This document shows positions 1-8,804 of a stretch of DNA of 64,000 nucleotides, piece after piece; the stretch's first letter is position 1; each line of letters begins with the position of its first letter. The DNA is from JBBQWS01 sp038210415 (GTDB lineage Bacteria > Actinomycetota > Actinomycetes > Prado026), in the NCBI GenBank assembly GCA_038210415.1, contig JBBQWS010000006.1, positions 29,522-93,521 on the forward strand. The letters run 5' to 3'. A model generated the notes under the pieces. It made no database searches and was not told the DNA's origin. It saw only the letters and a program-made list of their open reading frames with translations. The translations under genes and the position numbers were made by a program.

Positions 1-563
1 ACCTGCGTGAACACCCCGATGACCCGGAACCGGACGCCCCGGATCGAGACCTGGCGACCGAGCGGCTCGACCTCTCCGAAGAGTGCGCGCGCCGTCTCGG
101 GACCCAGCACCACGACCCGGCGCCGGGTGTCGACGTCGACCTTGCTGATGTAGCGTCCGCGCGCGACCGGCCGGTCGAAGACGATGGGGACGTTCTCGTT
201 GGTGCCGTTCACGGTGACGTACGTGACCTTGGAGCCGACCCGGACCTCGGACGACGACGTGGTCGTCGCCGCGACGAGGGTGCGGTCGCCGACGATCCGA
301 CCCAGCAGGTCGACGTCCTCCAGGCTGAGCTGGCTGATCGCAGGCGCGGCACCGAACGAGCCCGAACCGGGGAAGACCAGAATCAGGTTGGAGCCGAGGC
401 CCTCGACCTGCGCCTCGACCTCGGCCTTCGCGCCGCTGCCGATCGCCACCAGCATGACCACCGCGGCCACGCCGATGATCACCCCGAGCATGGTCAGCGC
501 GGACCGGAGCCGGTTGGCCCGCAACGCGTCGACGGCGGCACCGAACGCCTCGCCGAACCTCAT
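1..563 (-). CDS. MacB-type ABC transporter permease, N-terminal part (cut by window edge)
   Basis: This is the membrane subunit of a MacAB-type tripartite or HlyD-assisted exporter. The reading frame stays open from the ATG at 563 to the window edge, giving about 187 residues. It begins MRFGEAFGAAVDALRANRLR, the amphipathic start typical of MacB/FtsX permeases, followed by a first membrane helix (about residues 25-45, LTMLGVIIGVAAVVMLVAIG). The next part is the extracytoplasmic MacB periplasmic core-like domain (from about residue 50 onward). The FtsX membrane domain lies beyond the edge. It sits directly downstream of the ATPase gene (602-1294) and adaptor gene (1291-2658) on the same strand. 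The start is the last of four ATGs generated by a 14-bp tandem repeat, and only this ATG continues into a long frame. Substrate unknown. Confidence 0.85.
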   Translation of the reverse strand, partial: MRFGEAFGAAVDALRANRLRSALTMLGVIIGVAAVVMLVAIGSGAKAEVEAQVEGLGSNLILVFPGSGSFGAAPAISQLSLEDVDLLGRIVGDRTLVAATTTSSSEVRVGSKVTYVTVNGTNENVPIVFDRPVARGRYISKVDVDTRRRVVVLGPETARALFGEVEPLGRQVSIRGVRFRVIGVFTQ

Positions 564-601
564 GGGACGAACCTCATGGGTCGAACCTCATGGGACGAAC
601 C

Positions 602-609
<8 letters not shown>
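554..609 (-). repeat. 14-bp tandem repeat (4 copies) at the ATPase/permease gene junction
   Basis: Four head-to-tail copies of CGAACCTCATGGGA (third position group has one T variant at 581) run 554-567, 568-581, 582-595, 596-609. Read on the minus strand each unit carries CCCATGAGGTTCG, so every junction contains an overlapping TGA/ATG. The ATPase stop (604-602) overlaps an ATG at 605. Three five-codon mini-ORFs follow, starting at 605, 591 and 577, each ending in the TGA that overlaps the next ATG. The fourth ATG (563) opens the permease. Confidence 0.9.
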
Positions 610-1290
<681 letters not shown>

Positions 1291-1294
<4 letters not shown>

Positions 1295-2658
1295 TTCGTA
1301 CCGACCTGCATCCCCTCGGTGACCTTGTCGGCGCCCTTGACCACCACGGTGTCCTGCGTGGTCAAGCCGGACGCGACCTGGATCAGCGCGTCGCCCTGCG
1401 CACCCAGCTCGACGTCACGGCGCCGGGCCACCCCGCCTTCGACGACCCACACGGCGTCGCGCTTGCCGTCGCGGAACACCGCCGCCGCCGGCACCGAGAC
1501 GGCATCCTTGGCGGTCAGCACCTTGAGCGAGACGACCGCGGACATACCCGGTCGGGGTACGGGGGCGCGCTCTCCGGTGCTGGTGACGCCCGGGTCGAGC
1601 GAGAGCCGCACGACGTAGGAGACGCCACCTCTGCTGGACGTCGTCGGCGCCAGGTCGACCGAGGTGACGATGCCGGTGTACGTGACCCCGGGGACAGCGT
1701 CGAAGTCGACATCGGCTGCGACACCTGGCCGCACGGTGAGGATGTCGGTCTCGTCGACGGAGACAGCAAGGGTCAGCGCCGACACGTCGGTGACGGTGAG
1801 CAGGCTGGTACCGGCCGACACCGGGGTGCCGACCTCCAGGACGCCGACCACCGACGCGTTCGAGCCGGCGCCGGCACCACCGAGCAGCGACTGCGCTGCT
1901 CCCTGCACGGAGGCCGGCAGCTGCGAGAGCAAAGACGATGTGCTGTTCGGCGAGCTGCCGCCGGAGACTCCACCAAGGACCACCGTGCCGGCGATCGGTG
2001 CCTTGACCACGAGCGCGTCGACGGTCGCCTGTGCCGCTGCGAGGGCAGCTCGGGTCTGCGCCCGTTGCGCGTCGGCCAGCGACTGCGCCGCCCGGTTGAT
2101 GCCGGCCAGGCCCGAGTTGGCCTGGGCGAGCGCCTGCCGGGCGGCGGCCTGCGCCGAGGCGTACTGCCCTTCGGCTGTCGCGATCTGGGTGAGTGCCTGG
2201 GCCTTGAGACCGGCATCGGGGATGGCGGCAGCGGCCGTCCTCGCCGCGTCGAACGCCCGTTTGGCCGTCACGTCCGCCTGGTCGAGCGCGCCGCCGCTGA
2301 CGGACCCGACGGAGACCGACCCAGTGTTCGAAGCCCTGGCGTCGGCCTGCTTCGCGGAAACGAGGGCGGCTTGGGCCGAAGGGCTGGCGATGCGCAGGAG
2401 CAGGGCGCCGGCCTTGACCTTGACACCGTCCTTCACCAGGACCGCCGCGACCGCTCCCGCGGTCGGCGAGGTCACCGTGGCGGTCGCCCGGGCGACGACG
2501 CTGCCCGGCGCCTGCACGACCTCCGTCACGGTGCCGAGGGCGACCCGGGCGGTACGGATGTCGGGCGCGGGGGTGTTGCTGCAAGCAGCCAGCACGAGAA
2601 CTGCGGTCGCTGACGAGGCGATCACGAGAAGGGAGCGTCGGGGAAGAGTGGGCTGCAC
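1291..2658 (-). CDS. HlyD/MacA-family efflux adaptor lipoprotein
   Basis: Periplasmic-adaptor-like (in a Gram-positive, extracytoplasmic) subunit of a MacAB-type exporter, 455 residues from the GTG at 2658. The N-terminus is a lipoprotein signal: basic start, hydrophobic stretch, lipobox VLAAC with Cys26. A biotinyl-lipoyl-like half motif (VVQAPGSVVARATATVTSP) is followed by an Ala/Gln-rich alpha-hairpin (about residues 105-210), the second half motif (VKAPIAGTVV), and beta-barrel segments. The GTG is chosen because the frame upstream encodes no plausible signal and because TAG of the preceding gene overlaps it as TAGTG. An open frame continues far upstream but reads antisense-like low-complexity sequence. 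It forms an operon with the ATPase and permease. Confidence 0.88.
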
Positions 2659-3455
2659 TACCTCATCGTAGGTTTCGCGGACCGGTCCGGCAGACCGGGG
2701 CCGACCCCGCCGGTCGCCTGCCAGGAGAGTCCGGCCCCAAGGAGTGCCACGAGCAGCGCCCCGACGAACGCACCGTGGTCGGTCTCGAGGACCAGCCCGG
2801 CCATCGGCACTGCGACCAGCTGAAGCACCACACTGGCCGCGACCGCTCCGCAGCACGCAACAGCCGCCACCGGGGCCAGCCGGCTGGCCAGGACCAGACC
2901 AAGACCCCAGGGCAACGAGTACAGCAAGGCGAACGCACCCAGGGACGTGAAATCGGTCAGCTGCGGGTCGCCGCCCGCGATCACCCACGGCAGCGAAACC
3001 GCGACCACCACGCCGATCAGGGCGACGACCCCCTCGGCCCAGGTCCACCCAGTCACGTCGACGACCCCCGACCGCACGAGCTCGCGCAGACAGATCGACG
3101 TGGCTGTCAGCCCGGCTGCTGCCAGCAGGGCCGCGAGGGACCGGAGAAAGACCAGGCCCTCGCCTCCGCCCGCCATGCCGGTCAACGGCTCCCAGTGCTT
3201 CACCGCCACGACGCCGAGCCCGGTGAGCTGCAGGGCGACGACGACGCCGCCTGCGAGCGCACCCGCGCGCAGCTGGCCGGCCGGGCGGGCCGCCATCACG
3301 AGCCCGACGCCCAGCAGCGCAGCGGCGAGCAACAAGCTGGTCCAGGGGTAGAGCCGAGGTGCGTCGTCCAGGACCACGGCATTGGGGATCGCGACGACGG
3401 CGAGCGCAGCGACCCCGCACCAGCCAAGCGCGAGCCCCGCGCGCGACCGGGTCAT
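2658..3455 (-). CDS. Polytopic membrane protein of unknown function
   Basis: About 265 residues with roughly eight hydrophobic segments, for example ALGWCGVAALAVVAIPNAVV near the start, then SLLLAAALLGVGLVMAA and later VVALIGVVVAVSLPWVI. I recognise no family and see no conserved catalytic motif. It lies between proC and the MacA-like adaptor on the same strand, and its TAG stop overlaps the adaptor GTG by one base, so co-expression with the exporter is likely. The start is uncertain: ATG 3455 places a short basic MTRSR before the first helix, while in-frame GTGs at 3461 and 3476 would add a few residues. It might be an accessory membrane factor of the exporter, but this is only inferred from position. 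Confidence 0.65.
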   Translation of the reverse strand: MTRSRAGLALGWCGVAALAVVAIPNAVVLDDAPRLYPWTSLLLAAALLGVGLVMAARPAGQLRAGALAGGVVVALQLTGLGVVAVKHWEPLTGMAGGGEGLVFLRSLAALLAAAGLTATSICLRELVRSGVVDVTGWTWAEGVVALIGVVVAVSLPWVIAGGDPQLTDFTSLGAFALLYSLPWGLGLVLASRLAPVAAVACCGAVAASVVLQLVAVPMAGLVLETDHGAFVGALLVALLGAGLSWQATGGVGPGLPDRSAKPTMR

Positions 3456-3486
3456 CGTCACCGAGTCCGTCGTCACGGCCGGCCCG

Positions 3487-4293
3487 TCAGGCCTGACCGG
3501 AGGCGAGCTCACGAGACCGGTCGCGCGCTGCTTGCATCGCGGACAGGAACGCGGCCCGCACCTTGTGGTCCTCGAGCTCGCGCACTGCCGCCGCGGTGGT
3601 GCCGGCCGGCGACGTGACGTTCTCACGGAGCACCGTCGGATGCTCCCCTGTCTCGCGCAGCATCTTTCCCGCGCCGACGAGCGTCTGGACGACAAGCTCG
3701 TTCGCTGTCGCGCGGGGCAGCCCGAGGTGCACGCCCGCCTCGATCATCGACTCGACGACGAAGAAGATGTACGCGGGGCCAGACCCGCTGATCGCCGTGA
3801 CGGCATCCTGCTGCTTCTCGGGCACCCGGATCACCTTGCCCACAGCAGCGAGCAGCGCCTCGGCCTCCGCCAGGTGCGCCTCGTCGCAGTGCGAGCCGGC
3901 CGAGATCGCCGCCATGCCCTCGTCGACCAGGGCGGGGGTGTTCGGCATGACCCGCACGACCGGTGTTCCCGTGGCCAGCCTCGCCTCGACGAATGAGGTC
4001 GTGATGCCGGCCGCGAGCGACACGACCAGCGCGCCCGGCCGGACGTGGGGGGCGATCTCGTCGAGCACCCCGCCCATGTCCTGTGGCTTCACGACCAGGA
4101 CGATGGTGTCGGCCTTCGCGGCCGCCTCGACGTTGCCGAGCACCTCGACGCCGTACCGCTCGTTCAGCTCGATGGCGCGCTCCGGGCGCCGCTCGGCGAC
4201 GACCAGCTCGTGCACCCGCCGGCCGGAGCGCAGCAGCCCGGACAGCAGCGCCTCACCCATCACGCCAGCGCCGACGACAGCAACCAGTGCCAC
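3487..4293 (-). CDS. proC: Pyrroline-5-carboxylate reductase
   Basis: Catalyses NAD(P)H-dependent reduction of 1-pyrroline-5-carboxylate to L-proline, the last step of proline synthesis, in the cytosol. The 268 residues equal the normal family length. The N-terminal Rossmann motif VVGAGVMGEALLSGL covers about residues 5-19, and the C-terminal dimerisation domain carries the family signature around SGSGPAYIFFVVESMIEAG (about 170-190) and LREnVTSPAGTT near 225-236. It follows the proline dehydrogenase gene by 3 nt, an arrangement that pairs synthesis and breakdown of proline. In mycobacteria proC lies near the ppx and sugar-isomerase genes, and relatives of those genes are found at 7-8.7 kb here. 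Confident. Confidence 0.96.
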   Translation of the reverse strand: MALVAVVGAGVMGEALLSGLLRSGRRVHELVVAERRPERAIELNERYGVEVLGNVEAAAKADTIVLVVKPQDMGGVLDEIAPHVRPGALVVSLAAGITTSFVEARLATGTPVVRVMPNTPALVDEGMAAISAGSHCDEAHLAEAEALLAAVGKVIRVPEKQQDAVTAISGSGPAYIFFVVESMIEAGVHLGLPRATANELVVQTLVGAGKMLRETGEHPTVLRENVTSPAGTTAAAVRELEDHKVRAAFLSAMQAARDRSRELASGQA

Positions 4294-4296
4294 GGC

Positions 4297-5226
4297 TCAG
4301 CCCTTCGAGGTGAGAGCGCGCAGGAACAGACTCAGGTTGGCTGGCTTCTCGGCCATCCGCCGCACCATGTAGCCGTACCACTCGTCGCCGTACGGGACGT
4401 AGACCCGCATCTTCTCGCCCTGAGCGGCCAACCGCTTCTGCTCCTCGGGTCGCACGCCGTACAACATCTGGAACTCGTACGAGCCCTTGGCCCGGTCGTG
4501 CCGCACCGCAAGCGCACCGGCGATCTCGACGAGGACCGGGTCGTGCGAGGCCACCATCGGGTACCCGGCGCCGGCCATCAGCACCTTGAGGCAACGGACG
4601 TACGACCTGTCGACGTCGCCGTTGTCCTGGAACGCGACGGACTCAGGTTCCTTGTACGCCCCCTTGCAGAGCCTGACCCGGGAGCCCGCGTGCGCGAGGT
4701 CGCGGCAGTCGGCCTCGGTGCGGAACAGGTAGGCCTGCAGCACGGCCCCGGTCGACGGGAAGTCCTTGCGCAGCTCGGAGAGGATGCCGAAGGTCGAGTC
4801 GGTCGTGGTGTGGTCCTCCATGTCGAGGGTCACCGTGGTGCCGACCTGAGCCGCCTTCTCGCAGATGGCGTGCGCATTCTCGAGCGCGATCTTCTCCCCG
4901 TCGCCCGGCAGCGCCTGCCCGACGGCGGACAGCTTGACGCTCACCTCGGCGCCGCTGGTCAGCCGCGCCTCGCCGAGCAGACCCAGCAGCTCGACGTACG
5001 CGTCGCGCGTCGCCTCCGCCTGAGCGAGATCGAGGGTGTCCTCGCCGAGGTGGTCGACCGTGACCAGTCGCCCGCTGCCGACCAGCTCGTGGGTCACCCG
5101 CACCACGTCGGCTGAGGTCTCGCCCGCCACGAAGCGGGTCACGACGTTGCGTGAGACCGGCGCGCCGGCGACCAAGGCCTTGATCCGGTCGCTGCGCGAG
5201 ATCGACAGCAGTGCTTGGCGAATCAC
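4297..5226 (-). CDS. Proline dehydrogenase (monofunctional, FAD-dependent)
   Basis: Oxidises L-proline to pyrroline-5-carboxylate and passes electrons to the quinone pool. At 309 residues it is the short monofunctional PutA-type barrel found in Gram-positives, without the P5C dehydrogenase domain. Visible family features are VSVKLSAVG (about 105-113), LDMEDHTTTDSTF (about 145-157), the LCKGAYKEPE segment (about 194-203), and the C-terminal proline-site YVPYGDEWYGYMVRRMAE (about 277-294, with the Arg-Arg pair). It starts at a GTG preceded by GAGGAGG six bases upstream, a strong ribosome-binding site. Next gene proC follows after 3 nt. No aldehyde dehydrogenase partner gene is present in the window. 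Confidence 0.94.
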   Translation of the reverse strand: MIRQALLSISRSDRIKALVAGAPVSRNVVTRFVAGETSADVVRVTHELVGSGRLVTVDHLGEDTLDLAQAEATRDAYVELLGLLGEARLTSGAEVSVKLSAVGQALPGDGEKIALENAHAICEKAAQVGTTVTLDMEDHTTTDSTFGILSELRKDFPSTGAVLQAYLFRTEADCRDLAHAGSRVRLCKGAYKEPESVAFQDNGDVDRSYVRCLKVLMAGAGYPMVASHDPVLVEIAGALAVRHDRAKGSYEFQMLYGVRPEEQKRLAAQGEKMRVYVPYGDEWYGYMVRRMAEKPANLSLFLRALTSKG

Positions 5227-5259
5227 CTGGGACCTCCTCGGCGGGCAGCTGCCCCCAGG

Positions 5260-5997
5260 CTACGGCGTCCGTCGTCGCAGCGTTGCCGCACCCGACACAA
5301 GCGCAGCGCCGATGAAGCCAACGACCAAGGCGATGTCCCGCCAGAACGTGCCGTCGACCTCCGGGTAGGCGATCAGCTGCTTCATCGCGTCGACGGCGTA
5401 CGACATCGGCAGCACGTTGGAGATCAGCTCGAGCGGTCTGGGCAGCATCTCCCTGGAGCCGAAGAGCCCGCACAGCATCAGCTGCGGGATGAGCAGTGCG
5501 GGCATGAACTGCACCGCCTGGAACTCGCTGTTGGCGAAGGCGCTCACCAGGAGCCCGAGCGTGCTGCCGAGCACCGCCACCAGAACCGCCACCAGGACCA
5601 CGGCCCACACCGGGCCGGTCACCGTCAGCCCCAGCAGCCCGAAGGCGACCGCGCTCACGAACAGGGCCTGCACGGTCGCGGCCAGCGCGAATGCGATGCC
5701 GTACCCGAGCAGGAAGTCGACCTTGCTGATCGGCAGGGCCAGCAGCCGTTCGAGGGTGCCTCCGGACCGTTCCCGCAGGGTCGCCACGCTCGTGAGCAGG
5801 AACATGATGATGAGCGGGAAGATGCCCAGCAGCGTGGCCCCCCACCGGTCGAACACGCCCGGAGTCTGGCTGAACATCCAGGCCAGCAGCGACATGATGA
5901 CCGTCGGTGCGAGCAGGAGCAGCGCCACCGTACGGTGGTCGTGACGGAGCTGCTGGAGCACGCGCAGAGTCGTGGCGAGCAGGATCCGCGGGGTCAT
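5260..5997 (-). CDS. ABC-2 type transporter permease
   Basis: Integral membrane subunit of a drug or polymer type ABC exporter, 245 residues with about six helices (for example LLLLAPTVIMSLLAWMF near residue 25, LLGIFPLIIMFLLTSVATL near 55, and several more downstream). The segment RERSGGTLERLLALPISK after the second helix is the hallmark of ABC-2/DrrB-like permeases. ATG 5997 overlaps the ATPase stop as TGATG. A GTG one codon upstream (6000) would give a GTGA overlap and is equally possible. Partner ATPase is immediately upstream. The intergenic gap to the proline dehydrogenase is only about 33 nt, so transcription may continue. Confidence 0.9.
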   Translation of the reverse strand: MTPRILLATTLRVLQQLRHDHRTVALLLLAPTVIMSLLAWMFSQTPGVFDRWGATLLGIFPLIIMFLLTSVATLRERSGGTLERLLALPISKVDFLLGYGIAFALAATVQALFVSAVAFGLLGLTVTGPVWAVVLVAVLVAVLGSTLGLLVSAFANSEFQAVQFMPALLIPQLMLCGLFGSREMLPRPLELISNVLPMSYAVDAMKQLIAYPEVDGTFWRDIALVVGFIGAALVSGAATLRRRTP

Positions 5998-6743
5998 CAC
6001 GCACCACCCTCGGCGGCCGCACCGTCGACGATCGCGAGGAAGGCGGCCTCGACATCGGTCGTGCCGGTGGCCGTTAGCAGGCCGGCCTCGGTGTCGTCCG
6101 CCACCAGGTCGCCGTCGCGCACCAGCAGCAGCCGGTCGCACCGCGTCGCCTCGTCCATGACGTGCGACGAGACGAGCAGCGTGGTCCCGTGGTCGGCCAG
6201 CCGGTGGAACAGGTCCCAGAGGTCGCGACGCAGCACCGGGTCGAGCCCCACCGTCGGCTCGTCCAGCACGAGCATTCTGGGCGACCCCAGCAGCGCCGTC
6301 GCGAGCGAGACCCGGCTGCGCTGGCCGCCGGACAGCGCGTCGACCCGGCGGTCGGCAATCGGGGTGAGGTCGACCTCGTCGAGCACCCGGGCGATGTCCG
6401 AACGGGGAGCGTCGACCACGGTGGCGAAGTAGGCGAGGTTCTCGCGGATGGTGAGGTCGTTGTAGACGGCCGGCGCCTGGGTGACGTAGCCGATGGTCTT
6501 GCGCAGCTCAGGGTCCCCGGCGGGGCGGCCGAGCACCGTACAGGTGCCGGTCACCTTGGCTTGGACCCCGACCAGCGCGCGCATCAGGGTGGACTTCCCG
6601 CCACCGCTCGGCCCCAGCAACCCGGTCACCGTGCCGCCGAGCACCTCGAAGGTGAGACCGTGCAGCACCTCGTTGCCACCGCGGACGACCCGCAGGTCGC
6701 TCACGCTGATCGCAGCGGCATCGCGGTTGTCGTCAGGATTCAT
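5997..6743 (-). CDS. ABC-2 exporter ATP-binding protein
   Basis: Cytoplasmic ATPase of the exporter, 248 residues from ATG 6743. Walker A GPSGGGKST is at 44-52, the signature LSGGQRSR starts at 137, Walker B is LVLDEP near 158-163, and the D-loop reads TVGLDP. The DrrA/CcmA-like architecture matches the ABC-2 permease that follows with a one-base overlap. A GTG at 6758 is in frame, but ATG 6743 has GGTGAT nine bases upstream, which pairs well with the 16S rRNA end. Upstream lies a region with a long inverted repeat. Substrate unknown. Confidence 0.92.
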   Translation of the reverse strand: MNPDDNRDAAAISVSDLRVVRGGNEVLHGLTFEVLGGTVTGLLGPSGGGKSTLMRALVGVQAKVTGTCTVLGRPAGDPELRKTIGYVTQAPAVYNDLTIRENLAYFATVVDAPRSDIARVLDEVDLTPIADRRVDALSGGQRSRVSLATALLGSPRMLVLDEPTVGLDPVLRRDLWDLFHRLADHGTTLLVSSHVMDEATRCDRLLLVRDGDLVADDTEAGLLTATGTTDVEAAFLAIVDGAAAEGGA

Positions 6744-6802
6744 GCTCAGGGTGATCACCTTCGCCTACGGTCTGCTGGCTCCCCACCGTAGGCCAGCCCC
6801 TC

Positions 6803-6959
6803 CCCCACCCCTCCTTCCGCCACAAGGGTCCCCTCATGCCACTACGTCGAGTCATCTGTCCCTTCACAGCTGATGGCCGCTCGGACAGCGCGCGCCGAGG
6901 GGGTGGCGAGAGCGCGGCCTAGTGGCATGAGGGGACCCTTGTGGCGGAAGGGGGTGGGG
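6803..6959. repeat. Long inverted repeat (32-bp perfect core arms, 75-nt spacer)
   Basis: Arms at 6813-6844 and 6920-6951 are perfect 32-base reverse complements; with a 2-nt indel the pairing extends outward to about 6803 and 6959. The spacer 6845-6919 shows no ORF I would defend. The right arm begins immediately after the stop codon of the isomerase gene (6960), so its transcript would carry a very strong stem-loop, which could terminate or stabilise it. The same DNA lies upstream of the ABC-2 ATPase gene. Arms this long with a short non-coding interior also fit a miniature transposable element; I see no clear target-site duplication. Confidence 0.85.
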
Positions 6960-7772
6960 TCAGTGGGGGTGGGCGGCGGCGAGGTTCAGCCGCGCGAAGG
7001 CCAGGGCCTCGGCGAGGTCGGCCTCGCGTTCGGCCCGGTTCGCCGCCCGCCGGGTCGACACCTCGAGGACCACCGTGCCGGCGAACCCGGCGCGGGCGAG
7101 CCGCTCGAGCACCTCGGCGCACGGCTGACCCCCGCGTCCGGGCACGAGGTGCTCGTCGCGGCCGGATCCCGAGCCGTCGGCCAGGTGCAGGTGCGCGAGC
7201 CGCGACCCCAGCGCCCCTACCATCGCCACCGCGTCCGAACCCGACACCGCCGTGTGCGACAGGTCGAGAGTGACGTGCTCGTAGTCCTCGTGGGTGGGGT
7301 CCCAGGCGGGGGCGTACGCCTCGGCCTCGCGCTTGCCCGCCCGCCACGGGTACATGTTCTCGACGGCGAACACGACGTCGGTCTCCGTGCCCATCCGAGC
7401 CACGCCCTGGACGAAGCCACGGGCGTACTCGCGTTGCCACCGGAACGGCGGGTGCACGACGACGGTCGAAGCCCCCAGGGTCTCCGCCGCCTCACGCGAC
7501 CGCTGCAGCTTGGGCCACGGCTCGCTGCCCCACACGCGCTGCGTGACGAGCAGGCACGGCGCGTGGATCGCGAGGACAGGGACGCCGTAGTGGTCGCTCA
7601 GCCGACGAACCGCGTCGATCTCCTGGCTGACCGGGTCGGTGAACACCATGAGCTCGACGCCGTCGTAGCCCAACCGGGCCGCCAGCTCGAACGCCACGGC
7701 GGTCGACTCCGGATAGACGGACGTCGTGGACAGCGCGATCCGCGCTAGCGGTACATCGACGGCGTCGGCCAT
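6960..7772 (-). CDS. Sugar phosphate isomerase/epimerase-like TIM-barrel protein
   Basis: A 270-residue AP-endonuclease-2/xylose-isomerase-like barrel. Metal-ligand regions expected for the fold are visible: YDGVELMVF (about 35-43), VVVHPPFRW near 105-113, AVENMYP (about 135-141), LDLSHT near 167-172, LAHLHLAD (about 190-197) and VVLEVSTRR near the end. The natural substrate is unknown. In mycobacteria a relative is found close to the ppx gene and proC, and the same neighbours occur here. ATG 7772 is seven bases after a TACCCT box, so the mRNA is probably leaderless. Its stop is followed directly by the long inverted repeat. Confidence 0.85.
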   Translation of the reverse strand: MADAVDVPLARIALSTTSVYPESTAVAFELAARLGYDGVELMVFTDPVSQEIDAVRRLSDHYGVPVLAIHAPCLLVTQRVWGSEPWPKLQRSREAAETLGASTVVVHPPFRWQREYARGFVQGVARMGTETDVVFAVENMYPWRAGKREAEAYAPAWDPTHEDYEHVTLDLSHTAVSGSDAVAMVGALGSRLAHLHLADGSGSGRDEHLVPGRGGQPCAEVLERLARAGFAGTVVLEVSTRRAANRAEREADLAEALAFARLNLAAAHPH

Positions 7773-7779
7773 ACCGTCC

Positions 7780-7785
7780 AGGGTA
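7780..7785 (-). promoter_or_regulatory. -10 box of a leaderless promoter (isomerase gene)
   Basis: TACCCT on the minus strand with 7 nt to the ATG at 7772. This fits the actinobacterial TAnnnT -10 element and transcription starting at the start codon. Confidence 0.5.
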
Positions 7786-7808
7786 GGCGTGGCCGGGGGA
7801 CCCGGCTG

Positions 7809-8735
7809 CTAGGCCAGCTGGTCCAGCCTGCGCAGGATGACCCCTTCGCGCAGCGCCCAGGGGCAGATCTCGAGCTCCGGGATGCCGAGCAGGTCCATCG
7901 CCGCGTCGGCCACGAGGGCGCCCGCGAGAAGTTGGTGGGCCCGGCCGGCGGAGATACCGGGCAGGCCGGCGCGGTCGGCCGCGGTCATGGCGGCGATCTT
8001 CGGCAGCCACGTCAGGAGCTGGTCGTGCCGGAGCAGGCGCCGGACGTAAGGCCCGTCGGTCGAAGGAGCCGCGCCGGTGAGCCGGGCCAGCGAACGGAAC
8101 GTCTTCGACGTGCCGACCACCCGGTCCGGCGCCCCCGCCCGGGTGACGCGGCCGACGTCGCGCGCGAAGACCGCACGGATGTGCTTGCGGGCGGCCCGAA
8201 CGTCGGTGGCCGACGGTGGGTCTCCTGCCAGCAGGTCACGGGTGAGGCGGCCAGCGCCCAGCGGCATCGAGTTCGCAGCGTCGGGTTCCTCGTCGGAACC
8301 GGTGGCCACCTCGAGGGAGCCGCCGCCGATGTCGAGGACCAGCACCCGGCCGGACGACCAGCCGTACCAGCGGCGGACGGCCAGGAAGGTCAGCCGCGCC
8401 TCGTCGGCACCGGACAGCACCTGCAGGTCCGCCCCGGCCTCGCGGCGGACCCGGGCGAGCACGGCGTCACCGTTCGGTGCGTCGCGGACGGCGGACGTCG
8501 CGAACGACAACATCTCCTCGACGCCTTTGTCCTCGGCCTGCCCGATCGCGTCGGCCACGAAGGCGACCAGCCGGTCGGCGCCCTCGTCCCGGATCCGGCC
8601 CTGGTCGTCGAGCAGCTCGGCCAGCCGGAGCTCGGTCTTGTAGGAGAAGGCGGGCACCGGTGCGGCTCCGGCATGGGCGTCGACGACGAGAAGGTGAACG
8701 GTGTTCGAACCGACGTCCAGAACTCCAAGTCGCAT
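7809..8735 (-). CDS. Ppx/GppA-family exopolyphosphatase / (p)ppGpp phosphohydrolase
   Basis: A 308-residue ASKHA-fold phosphatase expected to hydrolyse polyphosphate and/or pppGpp in the cytosol. The first phosphate motif GVLDVGSNTVHLLVVDA lies at residues 4-20, the second motif LDIGGGSLE at about 134-142, with the GAGRLTRD segment near 160 and SKTFRSLARL near 206. It lacks the C-terminal HD domain of large GppA proteins, as in the short mycobacterial Ppx1/Ppx2 forms. Start ATG 8735 is six bases after a TACCGT box. A much longer open frame extends upstream to 9989 but reads antisense over the next gene, so it is not used. Which substrate dominates cannot be read from the sequence. Confidence 0.9.
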   Translation of the reverse strand: MRLGVLDVGSNTVHLLVVDAHAGAAPVPAFSYKTELRLAELLDDQGRIRDEGADRLVAFVADAIGQAEDKGVEEMLSFATSAVRDAPNGDAVLARVRREAGADLQVLSGADEARLTFLAVRRWYGWSSGRVLVLDIGGGSLEVATGSDEEPDAANSMPLGAGRLTRDLLAGDPPSATDVRAARKHIRAVFARDVGRVTRAGAPDRVVGTSKTFRSLARLTGAAPSTDGPYVRRLLRHDQLLTWLPKIAAMTAADRAGLPGISAGRAHQLLAGALVADAAMDLLGIPELEICPWALREGVILRRLDQLA

Positions 8736-8741
8736 GCGCGA

Positions 8742-8747
8742 ACGGTA
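8742..8747 (-). promoter_or_regulatory. -10 box of a leaderless promoter (Ppx/GppA gene)
   Basis: TACCGT on the minus strand, 6 nt before ATG 8735; supports that start and a leaderless transcript. Confidence 0.5.
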
Positions 8748-8792
8748 CCCGCACCCGGTGAGGTCGTTGTCAGGAGTCCCGAGCCGTACGCC

Positions 8793-8798
8793 TAGGCT
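8793..8798 (+). promoter_or_regulatory. -10 box of a leaderless promoter (Cys-rich protein gene)
   Basis: TAGGCT followed by 6 nt and ATG 8805. It lies only 45 bp from the divergent TACCGT box, so the two promoters share a short intergenic region. Confidence 0.5.
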
Positions 8799-8804
8799 CT
8801 CGCC

